From Siderastrea siderea (taxonomy: Eukaryota; Cnidaria; Anthozoa; Scleractinia; Rhizangiidae): a stretch of DNA of 64,000 bases. Shown here piece by piece: positions 34,201-46,200 of the stretch. The first letter of the stretch is position 1. Each line of letters begins with the position of its first letter. The DNA is taken from the NCBI GenBank assembly GCA_964030785.1, contig OZ034972.1, forward strand, positions 18,141,683 to 18,205,682, written 5' to 3'. The translations under genes and the position numbers were made by a program. Below the pieces are notes generated by a model that did no database searches, was not told the origin of the DNA, and was given only the letters and a program-made list of their open reading frames with translations.

Positions 34201-37200
34201 GTTTGCAACTCTTTCGGAAAATCCTTTGGCGTAGGGGAGGATAACAAAGCCACGATGGTCGATACCATTTATTTCTTGTTGTCTTCTCAGTTGGCGGCCA
34301 TTGTGAATGAAGTTAGCAGGGTAGTTGTTAGTGGCGAGGGCTTTCGCTACTCGCTTAGTTTCCCGTGATACTTCCTCCTCCGTGGAAGGAATGTTCCTCG
34401 CGCGATCCATGAGAGTGCGAGCGACCGAGTGTTTATGCTGGGGATGGTGGTGTGATTTGAAATCAAGGTAACGGTCGGTGTTGGTAGCTTTCCTGTAGAC
34501 AGATACGGTGATTGAGCCATCTTCTTGTCTGGTTGTTTTGGTGTCAAGAAAGGCAATGGAACCTTCTGATTCTGTCTCGATTGTAAATTTGATGTGAGGA
34601 TTGATCGAATTGAGATGTGAGTGGAATTCATCTACGTGTTCCCTTTTTACACATACGTGGCTATCATCTACGTATCTAAACCACCATTTGGGAGGGTTAG
34701 GGGTCGATGAGAGAGCCTTTTCTTCGACATGTTCCATGACGAGATTGGCCAAGATGGCGCTGACTGGGGATCCCATCGGACAACCGAAAATTTGTTGAAA
34801 ATGGTTGCCTTGGAATACAAAGAAACTGTTGTCGAGGACGAACTGTAGAAGTGTCATGATATTTTGGATAGATAAGTTGGTTCTCTCCGGTAGTGATTGG
34901 TCAGAGTCCAGTCTCTCTTTAACCACTTCGATTGCTAGGTGGGTCGGGATGCAAGTAAACAGTGACACGACGTCAAAAGATACTAGAATCTCGTCGGGAT
35001 CTACTGACAAGGTGCGGATATTTTCGACGAAAGATGCATTGTTTTTAACTGTGTATTTATTATTCTGAAGAGGTGACAAGATGTTGGCGAGGTATTTGGA
35101 TAATTCATATGTGGGAGATCCAGTGGCACTCATAATTGGTCTGAGTGGGACGTTCTCCTTATGGATTTTAGGAAGGCCATAAAATGACGCTGGTGTGGAA
35201 TCGGTGCTATGAAGTTTGTAGTGGAGCTTCGGTTCCAGCTGTTTCTTGCTGAACAAAGAATCTTTCCACACCCTCCTCCACACAATCAAACAACGATCAC
35301 AGTGGGAAGCACAACGGAGAAGGGAGAGTCACAAGAAGAAACTTCACAACATCTTACCACGTACACACGCGCTCGATACCAACCTCAAAGAGAAGTGGGT
35401 CGTGAACATCTCGGATAGACCTCTATCTACAAGCGAGCATTCAGCATTAAGCCTCAATTTCAATTTTGCTATCACTCCTGAGAGTTTGCCAGTGCCTCAA
35501 ATCGTTTCCTCAATTGAATCTGGCATAGATCAGCTTTCTGACGCCGAAAAAGACCTTATCAGAGCTTTGGTTACCTCTGCCATCAACAATTGGCATCCTC
35601 CTCCACGAAACAACATTACCAATGAAGAAGAAAAAGCTCTCAGACATCTTGCCAAGGACAGGTCTGTTACAATTTTACCAGCTGATGAGGGTCGAGCCGT
35701 AGTCGTGATGAATACCAATGACTACACCGACAAAATAAACAATCTTCTAAATGACGATAAAACCTACCACAAGATAACAGACAAAAGAAGGAATCCAACA
35801 TCGAGCACCGAAAAATCCCTCAATAAACTTCTCCTACAGATTAAAGATCAGCCAGCCCCACACGACAACAGCAAGAAACAGCTGGAACCGAAGCTCCACT
35901 ACAAACTTCATAGCACCGATTCCACACCAGCGTCATTTTATGGCCTTCCTAAAATCCATAAGGAGAACGTCCCACTCAGACCAATTATGAGTGCCATTGG
36001 ATCTCCCACATATGAATTATCCAAATACCTCGCCAACATCTTGTCACCTCTTCAGAATAATAAATACACAGTTAAAAACAGTGCATCTTTCGTCGAAAAG
36101 ATCCGCACCTTGTCAGTAGATCCCGACGAGATTCTAGTATCTTTTGACGTCGTGTCACTGTTTACTTGCATCCCGACCCACCTAGCAATCGAAGTGGTTA
36201 AAGAGAGACTGGACTCTGACCAATCACTACCGGAGAGAACCAACTTATCTATCCAAAATATCATGACACTTCTACAGTTCGTCCTCGACAACAGTTTCTT
36301 TGTATTCCAAGGCAACCATTTTCAACAAATTTTCGGTTGTCCGATGGGATCCCCAGTCAGCGCCATCTTGGCCAATCTCGTCATGGAACATGTCGAAGAA
36401 AAGGCTCTCTCATCGACCCCTAACCCTCCCAAATGGTGGTTTAGATACGTAGATGATAGCCACGTATGTGTAAAAAGGGAACACGTAGATGAATTCCACT
36501 CACATCTCAATTCGATCAATCCTCACATCAAATTTACAATCGAGACAGAATCAGAAGGTTCCATTGCCTTTCTTGGGCTTTACCTCGGTGTAAGAACCTG
36601 TGAAACTCACGGATGACGTAAAACAAAGGAAACAAAAACATTTTAAACAATACCGTACAGCAAAACAAAAGCTAACAAACAAAGAAAATCTTGTCAGGTT
36701 CTTACACCGAGGTAAACCCCTTTCTTGACACCAAAACAACCAGACAAGAAGATGGCTCAATCACCGTATCTGTCTACAGGAAAGCTACCAACACCGACCG
36801 TTACCTTGATTTCAAATCACACCACCATCCCCAGCATAAACACTCGGTCGCTCGCACTCTCATGGATCGCGCGAGGAACATTCCTTCCACGGAGGAGGAA
36901 GTATCACGGGAAACTAAGCGAGTAGCGAAAGCCCTCGCCACTAACAACTACCCTGCTAACTTCATTCACAATGGCCGCCAACTGAGTAGACAACAAGAAA
37001 TAAATGGTATCGACCATCGTGGCTTTGTTATCCTCCCCTACGCCAAAGGATTTTCCGAAAGAGTTGCAAACGTTCTTCGAGGTTTTAACATCAAGGTCGC
37101 CCATAAACCTATTCGCACCATCTCGAGCATACTCAAAAAGCCAAAAGACAAGATCGAGAAAGAAGCTTCCAGAGGAATCGTATATAAGATCAAATGTAAA

Positions 37201-40200
37201 AATTGTGATTGTGTTTATGTTGGTCAGACATCACGCGCGCTAAACACACGTGTGAAAGAACACGCTAAGGCCATAGCAACATTGGATAAAAACTCTTTGT
37301 TGGCCAAACACCATATGCTTAACGGTCATCAAATAGATTTGGAGAGCGTTGAAATTGTCGACAGGTCATTGGCGTGGCGACAAAGACTAATTCTTGAAGC
37401 TTGGCATTCCGTGCGAAATAGGAACACTATAAACGAACACATAGCGCTACCAAACGTATACAATAACATTAAGAATTTTTAGAGTCATTAAGAATACTCT
37501 AGAGACTATTGTTGCACTCAGAAAGTTCCTTCGAGGTGTGATTTTTTTTTATCACACATCGGTTTCATATTCTAAGTAGGACGCCGTTAGACATTTGCAT
37601 TTTTATCTTTGCTGAGGAAGGCAACAGTAGTGGCCGAAACGTCCATAACTATTTTTAGCCAGTGTCAACTTTTTAAATTCTTTTTTACCAGTTTTTAAAG
37701 ATCAAACATATAATGATGTAAGGGAACGAATTACTTCGAGACTGCAACAAACCCTAACCCTAACTGTAACTCAAGCGATTTAAGACCTGGATCCAAACAG
37801 TATCCAGAAAAATAGTTGTTCAACCATTTTGTAGAGAGCAGCTATTGCAAAGAGCAGGATGAAATTTTCCTTTAATTAATTTCAACGTTTGCCTCAACGT
37901 ATAATTTTGCTGCTGTGAAAGATCACTCTAAACATTTTAATTTTAATTGTACTGCGTTTTCCATAACGATTAACCATATCTAGCTTCCTACTTTTGCAAT
38001 GAGACTTCTTGATCTATAAAATGGGTTTTAACGGGAAGAAATACTTTTGCCCTCATAATTTAGTTTGTAGAACAGTAGACGGTCATTCCAAACGTCAAGC
38101 CCCGGCTAAAAGATCAACATTTTCGTCCAACATCGTGTTGGACGAACATGTTTTACTGTTTAGCCGCCTCTCTCAACTTTGCATTTAAATGGTTTTTCAT
38201 TGTCCGAGGTTTGGTCAAACATTGTGTGCCTGTTTAGCCACCCAATGTGTTGTGTGACAAACACGATGTTGGACGAAAATGTTTGATAGTTTAGCCAGGG
38301 CTTGAAGGGCTGGAAATAATAAGGAATTCCGTCTGAAACGCGTTTTTGTTGGATGTTATCTCTTAACCAGTCCCCGATGTATTTTTAATTAAATGCGTGT
38401 ATTTTTAAATAGATGAATGTATTTGTAAATAAATTGGATGTTTTCAGAACAATAATCACGTAAACTATGAGAGCACCTAATGCCCTTAAAAAAGTTAGAG
38501 ACGATGAGATCAATTTTTTGCCAAATTCCGTTCCAAGAGACTGTGAAAAAAACGTAGGGTTAAGGCTAAGTTATGTTTAGAAAGCTGGGTTCCAAACCAC
38601 AGTTTATGAAATGAGAAATAAGTTAAGGGTGCTAAATTAAACCAAAAAAAAAAAAAAAGAATAAAAAAAGACAAAAAAATTAATAAATAAACCATCCAGA
38701 ATAGACCATTTGTTATCAGTAACTATTTAAGAAGAGCCAGTGTTTGAAGCCAGTTATCGAAAACACTACAAAGCAAATAAGTTATGGACAACATAGCAGT
38801 TTTCTTTCTCAAAAGGAATAGTACCTTACTTGACGATAACAAACGCGTTAGGTTTATTGTCGACAACTGCTTACTTTTCCATAGTTTGTGAGATAGTTAT
38901 CGACAGCGTTGTCAGCGTTCTTGCGCATGTCAGCAGTTCCTGACATGCACAGAACGGTCGTTACTAAGCTCTTGCGTAAAAAAAAAATACAATTATCGAT
39001 AAGTTTGGCCACAGGTAACCAAAGCGTAATATGAGAGATTGTATGGAGCTGAAATTCGATCGAAAATAATCGGCAGTTTTCCGCCGAAAATACATTAAAA
39101 TCGAAATAAAGTTTAAATAACCTTACCTGTTGTGTGTTGGCTGTATTTTTATCGCTTTTCCGAGCTTCCGGAGGCCGTTTTGGGCGATTTTCTGCTTAAC
39201 GGTCGATGCGACGGCATGTCACGTACTAAAGAGAGCTAAAGGTAGGAAAACGGGAATTCAAATTTGCCAACCGACATTCGAGGTCCCGATCAAAATGCCC
39301 GCTAAAAATCGATTCAATCCATAGTCAGTGCTTTCAAACCACAACACATTACAAAAAGGATAAATCCCCTACCTTTCTATGTGATTCAGTCGTCAATTAG
39401 TTTATCTCTCGAAGTACAGCCCTGCATTAAAAACGAACTAACTTTTCGAAATCGCCGCCATCACAGGCTTGTAAGGAAAAGAGGGTCAAAACTAACGGTC
39501 AAGCCTGGGACAAAGCGCCAAATTTTGCTCCACCGGGGGGACGACATGAGTGACTTCTGCGTCGCCAAATAGCAAATTCACCCCCTCTCCGGTAAGTCAA
39601 GTGTTGTACCGCTCAAATTTCGGCGGGAAATCGCGCGCGGGTCGCATTCAGGTATAAACTTGACTTACCGGAGAGAGGGTGAGTTGGCATTTGGCAACAC
39701 AGAAGTCACTCATGTCGTCCCCCGGTGGAGCGAAATTTGGCGCTTTGTCCCAGGCTTGACCGTTAGTTTTGACCCTCTTTTCCTTACAAGCCTGTGATGG
39801 CGGCGATTTCGAAAAGTTAGTTCGTTTTTAATGCAGGGCTGCACTTCGAGAGATAAACTAATTGACGATTGAACTGATTGAGTCACATAGAAAGGTAGGG
39901 GATTTATCCTTTTTGTAATGTGTTGTGGTTTGAAAGCACTGACTATGGATTGAATCGATTTTTAGCGGGCATTTTGATCGGGACCTCAAATGTCGGTTGG
40001 CAAATTTGAATTCCCGTTTTCCTACCTTTAGCTCTCTTTAGTACGTGACATGCTGTCGGTCGCATCGACCGTTTAAGCAGAAAATCACCTAAACGGCCTC
40101 TGGAAGCTCGGAAAAGCGATAAAAACACAGCAAACACACAACAGGTAAGGTTTTTTAAACTTTATTTCGATTATAATGTATTTTCGGCGGAAAACCGTCA

Positions 40201-43200
40201 ATTATTTTCGATCGAATTTCAGCTCCATACAATCTCTCATATTACGCTTTGGTTACATGTGGTTTGGCCTGTGGTGCGTAGAAAAGCACTATCGAACACG
40301 TATAGTTTTCGAGTAATTTTAGTTGAAGATTTTTAATTTTGTAGAAAAGGTCTGTGATTCCTTCCATGATTTGTTGACATGCCTGGATAAATTACTGGTT
40401 AATCTCAACTTTAAAGAAAGAGAGCTTAGCTTTCCGTTGGTTGTGTGTGCTTTGGAGAACACTCCTTAAGCAAAAAGGACGTTATTGAATAAGATACAAG
40501 TGGGTATATCAGTTAGCGCTGGAACATTCCACTGAAGGTTAAAAAATACTTACAATCCATTGTTTTTCAAAAATGGGACCTTGATAGCTTGAACGTCTAC
40601 GTTTAAAGCACAAACTTAAAAGAAAAAAGGAGAAAAGCTAATTAAGCAGTTTTTTCAGTGTATTTTTCTCCCACAGGTTAGCTGAAATGGCTCTGTCAAC
40701 TGGTCTTGATTATTCAAAGAGCTATTTAGGAAAAGAAAGTACATCTGCTCCGCCTGAGATACAAACAGCTTTCAAGAGCGAGGATGGAATAAGATATTAA
40801 GGAAAAATATCACCAAAAACATTTACTGCATAATATTCTAAGTTTTGTATTCTGCTCTGGCGCAACAACAAAACAATTTTCCTGTGAAGTGTTCAGATAA
40901 CTCAACCTCAAATTTTGAAAACAGAGGATATTACTTGGGGGATATTATAGGATATTTTCCTGATATTTTTGTTACGTCACCTGACGCGTTTTGACCAATC
41001 GCACAAAAGCTGTTTAAATATGAATATTATTTTTGTAATTATGTGAAGTAAAGAAGTTAACATGGCTGTCCAGAGTTTTCATTCTTTAAAGGGAATATCA
41101 ATAAGTTATATTAAGGATCCAACTAAAAAGTTCTTTACCTTCTGAATGCCAGCGGTAGGTCACAAGGTTTTCATGTTCGCCGTGTTTAGATATTTCACTT
41201 AAAACTTTAATTTCTCTGACCCAGTCTTTCTCTTTAGATCTTGCGAAGTGTTTTAAAATGCAGATCTCCATCACCTCGCCCTCCACCCAGGAAGTAAGAT
41301 GTCCCTGAAAACATTTGAATGTCAATTACTCAGTGTTTGTGTTACATGGTGTTAACAAACAAAGCCTTGAAACCTTCTCTAGCTCTCACAGAACACGTGC
41401 TTGTAACAGTGCTTAGGACTGTTGTCATACTTACGACTGATTGAGTAGAGTGGTGTTTATTGAATATGTTACAAATCTCAATAATCTTCAGTTTAATATT
41501 TCCTGGACTGCTCGGCTTATCGTCAGGTAAGTTAGGAACCATTGATGATAAGGTCAGGTCAAAGCCAGTGTCGCCTTGCTCCAGTCTGCTTCTTGTCCCT
41601 GCAAAATTTACACCAGCCAAATGGTATACGGTCAGCCTTATACGGTCAGAAAAAGTAATAGTATAAACTACAGCACTACGCTTTTCACAGACTTCTCCAA
41701 TCTGAATTTTTGTCTACAAAAGTTGACTGAATATGAGTGCAGACTGACTGGTTCATAAATCATTAAACTGGTGGCTATGTCAGATAATGTAATGCGAGAG
41801 AAGGCCTTGCTTTAATGCAAAGGTAACCATCCTGGCTAGAGGGCAATTGACTTGTGGGAACATTGACTTATTGGAGAATTGTGGGAGAGGGGATAATCAA
41901 GCAACAAACAAAGGACTATGCCTCTCCACGTTTTAAAAAATGGAAGGAAAAAAGCACTGGAAATTTTTGTTGATGACTGCCTTATATAAATTAATAATAA
42001 TTAACGTGCACACCCAAACAAATAAGTCTTACCTGAAGAGTGAGAGATGTTCCTGCTTAAAAATGTGCTAAATGTCCTTCTTATTGATTTCAACTTTTTT
42101 CTGGTTGTTGTTGTAGAAAATGTATAAAGGAAAGGATTAATGGAGGAGTTGACTGGCAAAACAAAGACTGCTATCCACACATACACGAGCTGCTTTGGGT
42201 CATATAAGTTTCCTGTTAAAGATAGTACTCCAATGATGATAACAGGCATCCAACAGAAGAAGTCTGTAAGAATTATAAACATCATCTTTGTTGCCATTGC
42301 TGTCTCTCGTCTAACGCTTGTTGACCTGACAGCTCCGCCAACTCGTTTTGCAGTAATAAACATGGCAATATAAGCAACAAGCATGAACATAAAAGCCATG
42401 AAGTTAAACGCAATGAAGAATGACACAGAATATTCCCATCCAGCAGGCCTGTCAGAAGATAACTGCAGAGGAAGACAGACAGCTGAGCGGCCGTAAAAAC
42501 CAAAACCGGTGTTATCATCAACGAAGTAGGCAATTCCCATCAGTGGCACTGTGGATATCACAGTTCCCAGAAGCCATACAACGGTGGAGAGTATGTAGAC
42601 ACGTTTGAGAGAAATTCTTTTGAACCGGAAAGGAAATACAATACATATGAGTCTATCAGTAGTAATGATCGTTAACATTGCCACAGATACCTCACTTGAA
42701 ACCATAGACAAAACACCGGCAAACTGACACAGTCTGCCAGTCCTCCAGGAAAGGTCATGTTTGAAATACTCTCCTTGCCACTGAACGTCTTTGATGGCTA
42801 TAATTAACAAATATAACCCCATCAAAAAATCTGATATTGCCAAATTTGTCAAGAGAAATGAGTGAACACGATTGTCTTCTTTCAAGAAACCTCTCCACGC
42901 AACTACAATTGCATTCCCAAAAAACGCCAAGATCCCAAGAATCCAAATAAATATTTGAAGCGTTCTATTTTTCATAAGATCGTCGCAGCTTGAGAAACCG
43001 TCAGCAGGAGCTTGACAATCTACTTGTGGAATAGTTTTAACAGCATAGCAGCAGTGGGTGAAATGATCCATCTTCCTGGTGACAAACGATAAATGGTTTT
43101 GTTTACAAATTGTACTTTGATTTCACATCGAATGTACAGTTCATTATTACAATTGCAAAAGGAAAAATGGAAACTAAATAAATAAATAAACAAATAAATA

Positions 43201-46200
43201 AACAATTGACAATAAAAACTAACGATAAAAATTCACGACGTTTCGACCGCTCTTCGGTCATTATCAAGCGAAATGTTGAGAATATGAATTTGCATAGATA
43301 TATAAAGTGACAAAGGGGCAAAAATTTGTAAGGAAAATGTATGAGGTAAAAATGTGTAAAAGTAGCTAAAAGTATGTGTAAAAAGAATTTGTGAAAACAA
43401 TAAAGGCATGCAAAAAACTTACTATATAAAGACTAATTATTTAAAAACCTTCGCACGAATTGAGTCGGTCTGTACATTGAGACTTGGTCTCAGTTCATGG
43501 ATAAAAAACATTTCGTAAATGAGGCAGTCAAATTTGTTTTTACATTTCTTTAGAATTTTAAAATTCTTGTTAAGATCCTTAGGGGCCAGAGAATGTTCCG
43601 AGCGAAAATGCCTGCCAATAGAAGACGACACGTTCTTGTGCTCCTCGACGCGTTGATGCAAGTGCCGGCACGTAAAACCAACATAACCTGCATCGCACAG
43701 GTCACATTTAAAAAGGTAAACTAGGCACTGTTGGTTTACGACCGGCGGCTTGACTTCACGTAATTTCAGGTCTCGCTCAATTTTGTGACTGACGAAAACG
43801 GGTTGGATGGTGGTGTTAATTTTCTGGCTAAGGTCTTTCAGTTGGGTACGAAGAATATCAGCTGAGGCTTGGTCTTTGAACGGTAGAACAACACGAACGG
43901 GCTCTGGACTATTGTTCTCCGTTGGTGAGAAAACGGGTTGTTCAGTGGCTTTGATGGCAATAAAGCGTGTAATGGTGGAATTTATTAGCTTATCTGGGTA
44001 TTTAAGACGGGAGAACAACAACTTGAGACGATCGCATTCTTCAGAGAAGTAGGCCCAGTTAGAAGAAAGTCGAAACGCACGATCCAGCATAGTGTTCAGT
44101 AGGCCGCGTTTATACCGATCTTCAACATGACTCTTGTAGTGTAACATTAGACCGGAGTTTGTGGGCTTCACATATACCTTTGTCTCAACGTGGGTAGATT
44201 TGTTGAGCAATCGTGTTCCGCTAGAAACGGAAGCATACGATTATTTTCAATCTCCATGGTAAACTTGATCGAGGAGTGACATTGGTTAATCTCAGTAAGC
44301 AGGACCTAGTCGATCTCCTAGAAGGGGCAACAAAAGATCAGCTTTTCCTGTTCAACGGCCAACTATATGAACAGACCAACGGGGTCGCCATGGGCTCCCC
44401 GCTTGGGCCCCTACTCGCCAATGTCTTTATGTGCAGCATTGAAGAAACTCTGGATCGCGAAGGAAAGATGCCCAGCTACTACAGGAGGTATGTGGATGAC
44501 ACATTTACCATCATGCCTAACAAAACATCAGCCAACAACTTTCTGGAGACTCTTAACCAATGTCACTCCTCGATCAAGTTTACCATGGAGATTGAAAATA
44601 ATCGTATGCTTCCGTTTCTCGGAACACGATTGCTCAACAAATCTACCCACGTTGAGACAAAGGTTTATGTGAAGCCCACAAACTCCGGTCTAATGTTACA
44701 CTACAAGAGTCATGTTGAAGATCGGTATAAACGCGGCCTACTGAACACTATGCTGGATCGTGCGATTCGACTTTCTTCTAACTGGGCCTACTTCTCTGAA
44801 GAATGCGATCGTCTCAAGTTGTTGTTCTCCAGTCTTAAATACCCAGATAAGCTAATAAATTCCACCATTACACGCTTTATTGCCATCAAAGCCACTGAAC
44901 AACCTGTTTTCTCACCAACGGGGAACAATAGTCCAGAGCCCGTTCGTGTTGTTCTACCGTTCAAAGACCAAGCCTCAGCTGATATTCTTCGTACCCAACT
45001 GAAAGACCTTAGCCAGAAAATTAACACCACCATCCAACCCGTTTTCGTCAGTCACAAAATTGAGCGAGACCTGAAATTACGTGAAGTCAAGCCGCCGGTC
45101 GTAAACCAACAGTGCCTAGTTTACCTTTTTAAATGTGACCTGTGCGATGCAGGTTATGTTGGTTTTACGTGCCGGCACTTGCATCAACGCGTCGAGGAAC
45201 ACAAGAACGTGTCGTCGTCTATTGGCAAGCATTTTCGCTCGGAACATTCTCTGGCCCCTAAGGATCTTAACAAGAATTTTAAAATTCTAAAGAAATGTAA
45301 AAACAAATTTGACTGCCTCATTTACGAAATGTTTTTTATCCATGAACTGAGACCAAGTCTCAATGTACAGACCGACTCAATTCGTGCGAAGGTTTTTTAA
45401 TAATTAGTCTTTATATTAGTAAGTTTTTTGCATGCCTTTATTGTTTTAACAAATTCTTTTTACACGTACTTTTAGCTACTTTTACACATTTTTACCTCAT
45501 ACATTTTCCTTACATATTTTTGCCCCTTTGTCACTTTATATATCTATGCAAATTCATATTCTCAACATTTCGCTTGATAATGACCGAAGAGCGGTCGAAA
45601 CGTCGTGAATTTTTACCGTTAGTTTTTATTGTCAATTGTTTTCAAAAACCCTTACTGATAAATAAATAAACGGTTGAAAAATAAAAAAAGTGAATGTGGT
45701 TGGTATGAACAAAATCGAAAACGAAAACGATGGATTTAAATGCGTACATGATTGGTTGTTAAATATTACTCCAAGCGGTGAGTCGTTGATTCCTTCACAA
45801 TTCTGATGAAACTTTAGAATCATCGTTGGAACACCCCGACTGGACTTGTGTGTCTTGCAAACAGGAACCGCTTAAGTCAAAATAGCTAAAAAGGCACCCG
45901 CGCTAAAAGCAAAGGCAGGTTGAACATCCTAAATGCGCGAGTTCTCCTTGGCTTACTGTAATTCTTATCATCACTATTTCCAAAATGTTCGCCATCCATC
46001 ATAATTAACGGCACCTATTATCCCTAATAATTTCGCTTATTTTCGCGATGGACAAGAGAGAAAATTGCGAAATAAAACCCGAGGACTTTGTGAAAATGAA
46101 GCCTCGCGGTAAGGCCATCCGTTTCAGAGAAGAATATACAAACGATCGAGCACGATTGAAAACAGAGATTGTTTAAAACAGGGTTCAAAACAGGGATTCT

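Larger units (their letters stand above)
33552..37696. mobile_element. Head-to-head (palindromic) pair of Penelope-like elements with 13-bp target duplication
   Basis: Left copy is on the minus strand (33574-35245), right copy on the plus strand (35246-37696). Each ends outward in the same 3' region with a hammerhead core. AAAGATCAAACAT flanks the whole unit (33539-33551 and 37697-37709), so both copies integrated together. It sits in the receptor intron, about 100 bp before the catalytic-loop exon. Confidence 0.85.
43201..45659. mobile_element. Second head-to-head Penelope-like pair
   Basis: Left arm 43201-44289 (minus) and right arm 44553-45640 (plus) mirror each other around a 260-bp spacer. 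Both end outward with 'cgaccgctcttcggtcattatc' type sequence. The family differs from the 33.5-kb pair. AAATAAATAAAC flanks both sides, but it is low-complexity and so weak as a target duplication. Confidence 0.85.

Noticed and set aside
37748..37766. CCCTAA-type telomere-like repeats near the Penelope insertion (and TTAGGA near 27090)
   Set aside because: Only two or three units; too short to claim an interstitial telomere or Penelope telomere targeting.
39130..40137. Identical 40-residue frames on both strands
   Set aside because: They are a by-product of the foldback palindrome. No start context, splice sites or family support.
42001..42032. The 7TM frame reads to a stop (KTYLFGCAR)
   Set aside because: A consensus donor (cag|gtaagac) precedes it and phase-matched exons follow. 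Intron retention could still give a short isoform.
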